Shown piece by piece: positions 23,180 to 30,832 of a stretch of DNA of 33,012 nt; position 1 is the stretch's first letter; every line of letters starts with the position of its first letter. The position numbers and the translations under genes are program-made. Under the pieces are notes generated by a model. That model did not search any database, was not told the DNA's origin, and worked only from the letters and a program-made list of their open reading frames with translations. Source of the DNA: Verrucomicrobiota bacterium (lineage in GTDB: Bacteria > Verrucomicrobiota > Verrucomicrobiia > Chthoniobacterales > UBA10450); contig QHOM01000017.1 of assembly GCA_003218785.1 (NCBI GenBank), forward strand, positions 5,421 to 38,432. The letters are read 5' to 3'.

Positions 23180-23764
23180 CTATGTTCTGCGCCGGGCATA
23201 TTCCAAGAATAAATTCAACGACAGCAATGCCGGCACGGTCCAGTGAGGATTCACAGGCTGGAAATCATTCGGCCTTCCTTCCGAACTTGTCGTGGCGCTA
23301 CTAGCAATATTCGCGGGCGATGACCTTGGATTTTTCGTGGCTAAAAGCTTGGTACCGCGCTTGGTGCCGGGTGTTAGAATTCGCACCGTCATAAAATGTG
23401 AATGCGCTTTTGCCCAGGCGAGCGCCCTTTGTTTGGTATCGAAAAAACGATCGATGACGATGGCATTGCGCTCAGCCGCATTCCGCCCGCACGACCGCGC
23501 GGCTTTGCGATTGACGACATCCGGTCCGCTGTCTACAGCCACACACGCCGCATCGGGAAAGACAACTTTGCTGCCATAAGGAATTTTGCTTGGATCGACG
23601 GCGCAATGCCCGTCGCGCAGCCGTGTGCCGTTCCAAGATGCATGCTCGCCCGAACCTTCCCCATGCCAGTAAACCGTGATGCGCGCGAGTACTGAATGCT
23701 CCCCGGCAAACGCTTGGCACACGAGAGGCAACATAAAGCCAATTGCGATAATTAACCCCTTCAC
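23180..23764 (-). CDS. Secreted 3D-domain protein
   Basis: A 194-residue protein with a signal peptide (KGLIIAIGFMLPLVCQAFAG, about 1-20). Residues about 50-130 form a 3D domain, the double-psi barrel core shared with MltA-type lytic transglycosylases and resuscitation factors. The three aspartates that name the domain are visible: CAVDPSKIPYGSKV (D57), VAVDSG (D78) and AIVIDRFFD (D105). The C-terminal 60 residues are low in pattern. The start is GTG 23764, with GGAG at 23771-23774 on the minus strand six bases away. A muralytic role is a family-based guess. Confidence 0.78.
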   Translation of the reverse strand: MKGLIIAIGFMLPLVCQAFAGEHSVLARITVYWHGEGSGEHASWNGTRLRDGHCAVDPSKIPYGSKVVFPDAACVAVDSGPDVVNRKAARSCGRNAAERNAIVIDRFFDTKQRALAWAKAHSHFMTVRILTPGTKRGTKLLATKNPRSSPANIASSATTSSEGRPNDFQPVNPHWTVPALLSLNLFLEYARRRT

Positions 23765-23954
23765 ACTTTTCTCCGCTTAATTCCCGGCGGCGGAAATCCG
23801 GTTACATCCAAAAGGGTCAGGGGAAAATGTGAGGCAATCAATTCGCAACTGCGTCGCCGTTTGGTTCCCACCGAAGACGAATTTCTGAGAGAACCCGCGG
23901 AATCAGCCCTGATGATCGATTGTTAGAAATCCGCTAACCAACTGAGGCGTTAAG

Positions 23955-24098
23955 TTACGGTGCGATGGCCGCCGCGCCGATAATGATCTGTAGCTGCTTT
24001 CGCTGATTGCGGCCCGCGATTACCAACGGTTGCGCGTAGGCGGCGTCGGAAAACTTGGGAGACGATTGCATCTCGTAATCCACTCGATGTAATTTCAT
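23955..24098 (-). CDS. Possible 47-residue hypothetical protein
   Basis: From ATG 24098 the minus strand encodes KLHRVDYEMQSSPKFSDAAY and on to LQIIIGAAAIAP before TAA at 23957-23955. Composition is protein-like, but there is no ribosome site, and its start lies only nine bases from the divergent sulfotransferase start. No family recognised. The rest of the 23765-24107 gap shows nothing else I can support. Confidence 0.22.
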   Translation of the reverse strand: MKLHRVDYEMQSSPKFSDAAYAQPLVIAGRNQRKQLQIIIGAAAIAP

Positions 24099-24107
24099 TC
24101 TAAGAGA

Positions 24108-24848
24108 ATGTCTGGCGACCATGTTCCAATTCGCATTGCGATGTGGTCGGGCCCGCGAAATATCTCGACGGCCATGATGCGCGCGTGGGGCAATCGACCG
24201 GACACGCTTGTCGTCGATGAGCCGTTTTATGCATTTTATTTAAAGGCGACCGGCAAAGAGCATCCTGGCGCGGATGAAGTGATCGCGACCGGCGAAACAG
24301 ATTGGCGGAAAGTCGTTGAGCGGTTGACCGGCGCAATTCCCGAGGGCAAGCGCATTTTCTATCAGAAACAGATGACACATCATCTGCTGCCGGAAGTGGA
24401 TCGAGAATGGCTTGGCGTGATGATGAATTGTTTTCTCATTCGCGATCCGCGCGAAGTGATCGGGTCTTATATCAAGAAGCAAGGGGACCCAACATTGGAA
24501 GATCTCGGGTTTGCGCAGCAGGAGCAGATCTTCGATTGGGTGCGCGCTCGCACCGGTGGGAGGCCGCCAGTGATTGATGCGCGCGATGTGCTGGAAAATC
24601 CGAACCGAATTTTAGGATTATTGTGCGATGCAGTGGGGGTCGCGTTCAACGAGTCAATGCTCTCCTGGCCAAGTGACCTGCGCGAAACGGATGGCATTTG
24701 GGCGAAGCATTGGTACGGCGAAGTGGCAGGATCCACATCGTTCCGGCCGTATCAGCCTAAACACAACGACGTGCCGGGACGTCTACGCGAAATTTACGAG
24801 CGTTGCCGCGAATGTTACGGACGGCTTTATGAATACCGGCTGCATTGA
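24108..24848 (+). CDS. Sulfotransferase-like P-loop protein
   Basis: A 246-residue protein with the sulfotransferase PAPS-binding pattern: IAMWSGPRNISTAMMRAW, where SGPRNIST (14-21) is the 5'-phosphosulfate loop, and FLIRDPREVIGSY (109-121), where Arg112 and Ser120 match the 3'-phosphate motif. Members of this subgroup may bind other nucleotides, so sulfate transfer is not proven. Start ATG 24108 has only AAGAGA ahead of it. It is followed, 162 bases later on the same strand, by the aminotransferase-fold gene; as I recall, homologues of the two occur together or fused in some bacteria and plants, which suggests a joint function. Confidence 0.78.
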   Translation: MSGDHVPIRIAMWSGPRNISTAMMRAWGNRPDTLVVDEPFYAFYLKATGKEHPGADEVIATGETDWRKVVERLTGAIPEGKRIFYQKQMTHHLLPEVDREWLGVMMNCFLIRDPREVIGSYIKKQGDPTLEDLGFAQQEQIFDWVRARTGGRPPVIDARDVLENPNRILGLLCDAVGVAFNESMLSWPSDLRETDGIWAKHWYGEVAGSTSFRPYQPKHNDVPGRLREIYERCRECYGRLYEYRLH

Positions 24849-24975
24849 ACCGTGGATAACGCGGATTTCGCGAATATAAACCTAATCAGGAAGCCAAGAA
24901 TCCTGACTCCAATCTCTTTGTTCCTGGTTCACGGGTTCAGATTAAAGTCCTGCTGAAGAGCGGGAACTTAGTGTT

Positions 24976-24995
24976 CATTCGTGGCCATTCGTGGT
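24976..24995 (+). repeat. Short tandem CATTCGTGG repeats
   Basis: CATTCGTGG occurs at 24976-24984 and again at 24987-24995, shortly before the aminotransferase-fold gene. The same 162-base gap also holds AATCAGGAAGCCA (24884-24896), which is repeated at 15182-15194. Function unknown; they look like dispersed noncoding repeats. Confidence 0.45.
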
Positions 24996-25010
24996 TAGAT
25001 TTCCGCTTTC

Positions 25011-25910
25011 ATGCTTCAGAGATTCGATGAGCGAAACCGCGACCTGATCGTCAACATCAACGGGCGCCTCGTGCATCGCGACCAAGCGGGGATCAGTCCG
25101 TTTGATTCAGCCGTGCAAGGCGGTGACGCGGTTTGGGAAGGTTTGCGTCTGTATAATGGCCGGATTTTCAAGCTCCATGAACATCTTGATCGCTTGCATC
25201 GCTCAGCCGTCGCTTTGTCTTTTCCTGAAATTCCGTTACACGAGGCGATCATCGAGGAAATCAAACGCACGCTGGTCGCAAACAAAATGAGCCACGGAGT
25301 GCATATCCGTCTAACGCTCACGCGCGGGGTGAAGGTCACATCAGGGATGGATCCCCGGCTCAATCAGTCGGGGCCGACGCTGATCGTTCTCGCGGAGCAC
25401 AAGGCGCCGGTTTACGCGAAGACCGGGCTCACGCTGATTACGAGTAAAATACGGCGGCCGCCGGCCGACGTTCTTGATGCACGAATTCATCACGCCAATT
25501 TGCTGAATTCGATCCTGGCAAAGATCGAAGCTAATAACGCCGGTGCGGACGACGCGCTGATGCTCGACACGCGGGACTTTGTGGCCGAGACAAACGCGAC
25601 ACACGTTTTCATTGTGCGGAAAGGCGAGCTGGCTACAAGCTGCGTGGTGGCCTGTCCGGAAGGAATCACGCGCGCCACGGTAATCGAGATTTGCGCCACG
25701 GAGAAAATTCCGTGTATGGAAGCCGATCTGAAGCTCAATGATGTTTACGGAGCCGACGAAATGTTTTGCACTGGCACAATGGGCGAACTCGCCGCCGTCA
25801 CGAAAGTGGACAATCGCGTCATTGGCGATGGCAGGGTTGGCCCGATAACAAAACGATTAAGCGACCTTTACGCGCAGCGCACTGCAAAAGAAGGGATTCT
25901 GGTCGTCTAA
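25011..25910 (+). CDS. Class IV aminotransferase-fold protein lacking the PLP lysine
   Basis: A 299-residue protein of fold-type IV (branched-chain/D-amino acid aminotransferase, ADC lyase). Pocket elements are kept: EGLRLYNG, HLDRLH with Arg61 (PLP phosphate), FVAETNATHVF with Glu193 (pyridine nitrogen), GITR (218-221) and CTGTMGEL (253-260). The catalytic segment, usually IKxLNxL with the Schiff-base lysine, reads ARIHHANLLNSILAK: His160 stands where Lys should be, and the DNA (ATT CAT CAC GCC AAT) is unambiguous. Ordinary transamination is therefore doubtful; a PMP-binding, repurposed or structural role is possible. It follows the sulfotransferase-like gene in the same direction. Confidence 0.82.
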   Translation: MLQRFDERNRDLIVNINGRLVHRDQAGISPFDSAVQGGDAVWEGLRLYNGRIFKLHEHLDRLHRSAVALSFPEIPLHEAIIEEIKRTLVANKMSHGVHIRLTLTRGVKVTSGMDPRLNQSGPTLIVLAEHKAPVYAKTGLTLITSKIRRPPADVLDARIHHANLLNSILAKIEANNAGADDALMLDTRDFVAETNATHVFIVRKGELATSCVVACPEGITRATVIEICATEKIPCMEADLKLNDVYGADEMFCTGTMGELAAVTKVDNRVIGDGRVGPITKRLSDLYAQRTAKEGILVV

Positions 25911-25922
25911 TTGCACGGTTCC

Positions 25923-26180
25923 CTACCGATAATGATAGCGGAGCTGTGCAGTAAAGAGTTGATCACCGACCTTCTTGTAAACAATCCGATGCTCGGAAGT
26001 GATCCGCCGGGAGCAATATCCTTGAAACGCATGCTTTAGCGGCTCGGGTTTGCCAATTCCTGTGTAAGGATCCCGCATGATCTCCTTGATCAGTAGATTA
26101 ACCCGCGAAAGGATTGCGGGGTCGTTTCGCTGCCAATACAGGTAGTCTTCCCAGGCTTGTGGCGCGAAGACTAGATTCAC
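25923..26180 (-). CDS. yoeB: YoeB-family mRNA interferase toxin
   Basis: YoeB cleaves mRNA at the ribosomal A site. The 85-residue protein is collinear with E. coli YoeB: WEDYLYWQRND, KPEPLKH with Glu46, RRITSEHRIVYK with Arg65, and RYHYR with His83. All residues implicated in catalysis are present, so it should be active. GTG 26180 begins two bases after the antitoxin stop, the standard coupling that keeps toxin below antitoxin. Confidence 0.94.
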   Translation of the reverse strand: MNLVFAPQAWEDYLYWQRNDPAILSRVNLLIKEIMRDPYTGIGKPEPLKHAFQGYCSRRITSEHRIVYKKVGDQLFTAQLRYHYR

Positions 26181-26182
26181 GC

Positions 26183-26434
26183 CTAGAGCTTCAACTTGCG
26201 TTTGAGGCCCTTGCCGCGTTCCAGCGCATCCACTGCTTCGATCAGACGCTTCGCGTTTGCCGGCGAGCGGAGCAAGTGCGCCGTTTCCTGAAGCGACTCA
26301 TACTCCTCAAGGGAGAGCATCACCACCACTTGATCCCGGTTCTTGGTAATAACAACAGGCGCGTGATCTTCGCAGACGCGGTTGATCGTGCTGGCCAGAT
26401 TTTCTCGAGCGGCGGTATAGGTAATTGACTTCAC
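26183..26434 (-). CDS. yefM: YefM-family antitoxin
   Basis: YefM/Phd antitoxin that binds and blocks YoeB and represses its own promoter. Start GTG 26434 gives KSITYTAARENLASTINRV, the canonical N-terminus, and 83 residues, the E. coli length; an in-frame ATG at 26455 is the alternative. Then PVVITKNRDQVVVMLSLEEYESLQET, the Phd/YefM core, and a basic C-terminal arm for toxin binding. An imperfect inverted repeat CAGG-TAT-CCTG lies at 26440-26450, just ahead of the start, and could be the operator. Confidence 0.92.
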   Translation of the reverse strand: MKSITYTAARENLASTINRVCEDHAPVVITKNRDQVVVMLSLEEYESLQETAHLLRSPANAKRLIEAVDALERGKGLKRKLKL

Positions 26435-26480
26435 TTGGACAGGATACCTGCCCATACGACGCCGGCGCAAGGGCCCGCAG

Positions 26481-26495
26481 GCAGGCTATGCCTAC
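26481..26495 (-). repeat. GTAG-containing hairpin at the msrA stop
   Basis: Minus strand: GTAGGC, loop ATA, GCCTGC, a six-pair hairpin with one G-T pair. The TAG stop of msrA lies in its GTAG. It is a weaker match to the palindrome family because the GTAG is within the stem. Confidence 0.4.
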
Positions 26496-26980
26496 TGCCA
26501 AGTCTTCTCTTTAAACAAGACCCCGAATTTTCCTGAGCGCGCGAGCTTCTCCTTTGAAGCCTCTGCAATCTTCTTTTCTTCCGTGCCGTTGTAAAAAATC
26601 GCGGCACGATAACTAGGCCCGATGTCGGTGAACTGGCCATCTGCCTGCGTGGGATCGATTTGCCGCCAGTAAATGTCGAGCAACTGATCGTAAGAGATTC
26701 TTGTGGAGTCGTATGTGATTTCGATTGATTCGCGGTAGCCAGTTTTTTCGGAGGAGACGAGTTGGTACGTAGGATTCGGTTCCGTCCCGCCAGAATAACC
26801 AACGACGGTTTTGATCACGCCTTTGGCCTTGTCGAACGCCGGTTGGATGCACCAAAAGCAGCCGCCGGCGAAGACTGCGGTCCTCGTTGGTGGAGAAGAC
26901 GAATTTTGGCCGTGGATAGGATCAACAAAAAGCGCAACCGCAGCGCTAAAGAGCAGAGCAAAAACAAGGAGTCTTTTCAT
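26492..26980 (-). CDS. msrA: Peptide methionine-S-sulfoxide reductase, C-terminally short
   Basis: MsrA reduces methionine-S-sulfoxide in proteins. A signal peptide (about 1-24, KRLLVFALLFSAAVALF) marks it as exported. Core motifs: AGGCFWCIQPAF with catalytic Cys41, VGYSGG, and IDPTQADGQFTDIGPSYRAAI. The chain ends at residue 162 with GKFGVLFKEKTWQ, about 40 residues before the usual end; the conserved tail with EEYHQ(D)YY is absent. I looked at the other two frames after GKFG and did not find it there. The stop falls in a GTAG palindrome. It may be a working short form or a decaying gene. Confidence 0.85.
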   Translation of the reverse strand: MKRLLVFALLFSAAVALFVDPIHGQNSSSPPTRTAVFAGGCFWCIQPAFDKAKGVIKTVVGYSGGTEPNPTYQLVSSEKTGYRESIEITYDSTRISYDQLLDIYWRQIDPTQADGQFTDIGPSYRAAIFYNGTEEKKIAEASKEKLARSGKFGVLFKEKTWQ

Positions 26981-27146
26981 AATTGTCGAATCTTAGACAA
27001 CGCTGGGAGCAGTTTGTTCCGGCTTTTGGGCTTGCCGGTATTCAATCAGGCTTGGGCTTCGGCACTGCTCGCCAGGCAGCCTAAACGTTTGCTGACCACT
27101 TTGCCACTGCGGGTTGAAGCATTTCGCAACGCTGCAATTCTTCTCC

Positions 27147-27773
27147 GTGATCGAGTTGGTCCCGGAATCGTACGTTGCAACGCTTGATCTTGAGAAAATC
27201 TTCGGGCGCACCGCGCCGTTGCATGTCGATCTTGGCTGCGGCGACGGCTCATTTCTGTGCGCGCTGGCGCATGACATGCCCGACAAGAATTTTCTCGGAA
27301 TCGAGCGGTTACTCGGTCGAATCCGAAGCGCTGCGAGCAAAGCTGCGAACATAGGCAATGTACGCCTGCTGCGGATGGAAAGTTCTTATGCCGTTCGTTA
27401 TTTGTTGCCAGCCGGTTCGGTGGAAAAGTTTTATCTTTTATTCCCCGATCCCTGGCCAAAACGGCGTCACTGGCGGCACCGGATCGTCACGGAAGATTTT
27501 TTGGGCGCAATCAGTCAGGCACTGGCAGGAAATGGAACCTTCCGCATCGCGACCGATCACCTTGCTTACTTTGAAAGGATTAAAGAGACCGCGCGAGCAA
27601 ATCCTCATTTTGCGGTGGTCGAACCCGACGACGCTGATCCATTCGTCTGTCGCTCCCACCACGGCGGGCAGGCAGGACGGGTTCTGCCGCTAACAAAATT
27701 TGAGAGAACATTTCGCGCGCAAGACGTGCCGATTCACTGGCTCGAGCTGCGAAAAGTTTCACGTGTGAGATAG
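27147..27773 (+). CDS. trmB: tRNA (guanine-N7-)-methyltransferase
   Basis: TrmB methylates G46 of tRNA using S-adenosylmethionine. The 208-residue protein has HVDLGCGDGSFLCALA (SAM motif I), NFLGIERL, LLFPDPWPKRRHWRHRIV (the family signature) and FRIATDHLAYF. GTG 27147 gives IELVPESY at the start, as in relatives; the frame is open to TTG 27114. No ribosome site is clear. Its end overlaps the end of comEC, which comes from the other strand, by 40 bases. Confidence 0.92.
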   Translation: MIELVPESYVATLDLEKIFGRTAPLHVDLGCGDGSFLCALAHDMPDKNFLGIERLLGRIRSAASKAANIGNVRLLRMESSYAVRYLLPAGSVEKFYLLFPDPWPKRRHWRHRIVTEDFLGAISQALAGNGTFRIATDHLAYFERIKETARANPHFAVVEPDDADPFVCRSHHGGQAGRVLPLTKFERTFRAQDVPIHWLELRKVSRVR

Positions 27774-30034
27774 CTTTGCGCTTCCCAACCAGTGTCGGCA
27801 AAGCGCAATGTCACTGCGCCGGTCTCATCCTGGCGAAAGAGTTTGATGCCGCGCGCTTGCACATCCTCTGCCCATTTGTCGTCAATCCGTTCGTAGTCGG
27901 GAAAATCGCGCGAGGTGGCGATGACTAAGCGCGGCTGCACAGCATCAAGAAATGGCCCGGAGCCGGAATTCCCGGAATGATGCTGGCCCTTGATCCAGAC
28001 GTCGCTGTGCAAATCTGCGTTCCTGCGAAGCAACTGATCTTCCGTTTTGATTCCGCTGTCCGACGTTAACAAGACGCGTGCTCCGGATGAGAGAACAAGC
28101 TGCAACACGCATGCCTGATCGTCAGCGATAGAAGCGCTGAAGCTTCGAGGCGGAAAAAGAACATGCGCGGTGACTTTGCGTGATAAGCGGAAACTGTCTC
28201 CCGTGGCCAAATCGGCCGGCTTGATTCCGCGTTCTCGAAATAGACGCTGCAATCGTTGATGAACAGTTGAATGATCCGGCGCCGGATTGTCGATTAAACG
28301 AACACGAGGAAAATCGCGCAGCAATTCCGCCGCACCCCCGATATGGAGCGAGTCGCCGTGAGTGAGCAACAAACCATTGAGTCGGTTCACGCCAGCCCAG
28401 TGCAAATACTCGCGAACCACACTCTCATAACTTCGCTCGCTCCCGCAATCGAAAAGCCAATCCGCGCCCCCTGTCTGCAAGTGAACAGCCGCGCCCGCGC
28501 CGAGATCCAAGACAGTGATCTTTGCGGCCAGCTTTTCGGGCCAATGCGGCTGTTCGACGTAAAAGTGTCCGCCGGGGATTTGCGCGAAAAGCTGCACGAT
28601 CCACAGGACAAAGTGTGCCAAAAGCCAGTTGGCATTATTGAAGATTACGGCGAGCCACGCCAGCAATGGCGTCGAGAGAAGCGAGAGCAACGCGATCGCG
28701 AGAATGAAGAAGGCAATCGGAACAACCACCAAATTTGCGAACAATGAGATTGGAGTGACGATATGAAAATACCAGAGGATGAATGGCAACGAACCAATCC
28801 AGGCTGCGAGCGAAACGGAAGCTCCACGGCAGAGCGATTCGAAAGCAACATGCATCAAACGACGCGGGCCGCGCAGCAAACTGCGTGGCAGGAAAGGATC
28901 GGGTGCGCCCCAGCGCTGCAAAAATCCAAAAAGAGGATTAGCAAACAGTATGATTGCGTCCACCACTGCGAATGAGAGCTGAAAGCCGGTCGAGAAAAGT
29001 TCGTTCGTATCCCAGCAGAGAAGAAAGAACGCCGCCGCAGCGAGACTGTTGAGCACAAAAACTTTTCGGTCGAAAAAGAAGCCGCCTAGCAGAATCGAGC
29101 TCATTACTGCGGCCCGCACACTCGAGACATGCAGCCCGGTCACTGCCGCGTAAAAAAGCAGCAGGGGAATAATGAGCGCAGTCGCCCATTTGCGCGACAG
29201 TCGCGCGACCATCGCCAGCATCCACAAGAGCGCCGCAACAATGCCTACGTGGAGGCCAGCGACAGCGAAAAGGTGGAGCGTGCCGGTTTGTTGGAACGGT
29301 TCCTCGATATCTTCAGGTGATTGGTGCCTAAGCCCAAGCACGATTCCGCTGAGAAAATTTTGCACCTCGGGTGCGGTCTCTAACCCTCGGCAAAGCGCGT
29401 TTTGCATCCAGGCGCGTGATTTTTGTGCGGCATGTAAGATCGGGTTTCCACCGCGGTGTCGAATCAGCGTGCCGTCTTCCGGATAACGAACAAACAAGAG
29501 CCGGTGAACGTCGCGACGCGCGAGATAGGATCGCATATCGAATTCGCCAGGATTTCGCGGCGGCGCGATAACTTCTACAGTTCCGAAAAGGCGCAATTCA
29601 TCGCCAAATTCCGGAGCACCGCGCCAGCGGACCTCCAAGTCCGCGCGCGTCGGTTGTTTCCTGCCTTCGAGTTCAATTGACTCCAGCTTCAGCAAAAAGG
29701 TCGCGAATCCGTTCGGTGCGATTTTCGGCTCATTGATGACGAACCCGGTTGCGGTGACGACGCGTGGCTGGTTGCCAAGCTCAGCAGCGAGCTGCTGCCC
29801 TTCGGTGTTGCTGGTTCGCAAACTGTGCAGCAAAAAGAAACCAGCTCCTACGATTGCATAGGTCGCGATCAGGTTTGACCAGCGCAAGAGAGCGACGGCG
29901 CAGATCACGATGGCCATCGCAGTTGCGAGCAGGGCGGAAGAAGGGAGTGGAAAGAAGTCCGCCAGCATGATTCCTATTGCGGCCACTGTCGCCAAGCCAA
30001 CGAAGGGCTGACGCGGCGCACTCAGCAATTTCAT
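27734..30034 (-). CDS. comEC: ComEC/Rec2-family DNA uptake channel
   Basis: ComEC carries single-stranded DNA across the inner membrane in natural transformation. The 766-residue protein shows all three parts: an N-terminal membrane and OB-like segment (about 1-200; FGDELRLFGTVEVIAPPRNPGEFD), the competence membrane domain (about 220-490) with AVAGLHVGIVAALL, and a C-terminal metallo-beta-lactamase-like domain (about 500-750). The metal motif reads THGDSLHIGG (558-567), so the HxDxDH pattern has Leu563 in place of the second Asp; QHHSGN follows later. Hydrolase activity may be altered. Starts at ATG 30034 and ends inside trmB. Confidence 0.9.
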   Translation of the reverse strand: MKLLSAPRQPFVGLATVAAIGIMLADFFPLPSSALLATAMAIVICAVALLRWSNLIATYAIVGAGFFLLHSLRTSNTEGQQLAAELGNQPRVVTATGFVINEPKIAPNGFATFLLKLESIELEGRKQPTRADLEVRWRGAPEFGDELRLFGTVEVIAPPRNPGEFDMRSYLARRDVHRLLFVRYPEDGTLIRHRGGNPILHAAQKSRAWMQNALCRGLETAPEVQNFLSGIVLGLRHQSPEDIEEPFQQTGTLHLFAVAGLHVGIVAALLWMLAMVARLSRKWATALIIPLLLFYAAVTGLHVSSVRAAVMSSILLGGFFFDRKVFVLNSLAAAAFFLLCWDTNELFSTGFQLSFAVVDAIILFANPLFGFLQRWGAPDPFLPRSLLRGPRRLMHVAFESLCRGASVSLAAWIGSLPFILWYFHIVTPISLFANLVVVPIAFFILAIALLSLLSTPLLAWLAVIFNNANWLLAHFVLWIVQLFAQIPGGHFYVEQPHWPEKLAAKITVLDLGAGAAVHLQTGGADWLFDCGSERSYESVVREYLHWAGVNRLNGLLLTHGDSLHIGGAAELLRDFPRVRLIDNPAPDHSTVHQRLQRLFRERGIKPADLATGDSFRLSRKVTAHVLFPPRSFSASIADDQACVLQLVLSSGARVLLTSDSGIKTEDQLLRRNADLHSDVWIKGQHHSGNSGSGPFLDAVQPRLVIATSRDFPDYERIDDKWAEDVQARGIKLFRQDETGAVTLRFADTGWEAQSYLTRETFRSSSQ

Positions 30035-30200
30035 CCACCGGCTTTTCGCTTATTCAGCCTCGTCAAGGCAAGCCGCAATCGTGTCATCGTGCGCGCCGAA
30101 CCTGTAGGCGATGCTACCTGCTCGCGAAAGACTTTGGAGTTAGTGTTACGAGGGATTGGGTGGGTAGAGACCAGACGGAGTGGATGGCAAGGACCGAACT

Positions 30201-30261
30201 GTAGGGGCAGCCGTGTCGGCTGCGACGATTTAGATTCTGCAGGCGGCACGCCTGCCGCTAC
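30201..30261. repeat. Head-to-head GTAG palindrome pair between comEC and uspA
   Basis: Forward copy: GTAG (30201-30204), stem GCAGCCG, loop TGT, stem CGGCTGC (30207-30223). Reverse copy: stem GCAGGCG, loop GCA, stem CGCCTGC (30239-30255), CTAC (30258-30261). It is intergenic and the closest match to the pair inside the polymerase gene. Confidence 0.85.
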
Positions 30262-30292
30262 AGGCAACGCCGCTCAGTTCTTCAGCAGTCTG

Positions 30293-30787
30293 CTAAGACC
30301 GTAGACTTGGCACGAGTAACACCGGGCGCCTGCTGTGTTTGAGGACTCCTTTGGTCGCGCTTCCCACGAGCAAGTTATACATCGCGCCATGCCCGTGCGT
30401 GCCCATCACAATCAGATCGGGGTTGAGAACATCCGCCTGATTCAAAATTTCTTCTGCCACCGCTCCCGTTGGCTCATGCAATGTGACCTTGACGCCGCAT
30501 TGAGCGATTTCTCTTTGCCATTGAGTGAGCTTCGATCTCTGACCTTCATCCTCCGGAATTGGCTGCGCCATTGGATCAAACCCCGGAACCGGCAGACCCG
30601 ACATCGGCGCCAGTTCGGGCATCCCCGCCAAGCCATAGCCAAGTGCACCCGGCGCTGCGGCCGCGCTGAGTTCTTTCACGTGAACGAGATGAATCTCCGC
30701 GTCCAAGCCTGTGGCCAGTTGGCACGCTTGTTGGATCACTCGCGGCGTTGCATCCGAGAAATCGATCGGGACAAGAATGCGTTTCAT
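30293..30787 (-). CDS. Universal stress protein (UspA family)
   Basis: A single UspA domain of 164 residues. It opens with KRILVPIDFSDATPRVIQQA and has the ATP-binding pattern GTHGHGAMYNLLVGSATKGVL with RRPVLLVP at the end, so it belongs to the ATP-binding group. Between the second strand and the following helix there is an unusually long Pro/Gly/Ala-rich insertion (about 41-80). These proteins act in the cytoplasm under stress; the exact role is not known from sequence. Start ATG 30787 with only a weak GGA upstream. Confidence 0.88.
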   Translation of the reverse strand: MKRILVPIDFSDATPRVIQQACQLATGLDAEIHLVHVKELSAAAAPGALGYGLAGMPELAPMSGLPVPGFDPMAQPIPEDEGQRSKLTQWQREIAQCGVKVTLHEPTGAVAEEILNQADVLNPDLIVMGTHGHGAMYNLLVGSATKGVLKHSRRPVLLVPSLRS

Positions 30788-30832
30788 GTTCGTAATCCAG
30801 TTTAGCTGGCGCTGGAACGAGTCTCAAGATTG

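Noticed and set aside
23101-23244. 47-codon plus-strand frame starting ATG 23101
   Set aside because: It runs into the 3D-domain gene on the other strand and lacks family features; the intergenic half alone is too short to judge.
26981-27146. Possible RNA gene or gene remnant between msrA and trmB
   Set aside because: No cloverleaf or clear stem set could be drawn, and none of the frames shows a known motif.
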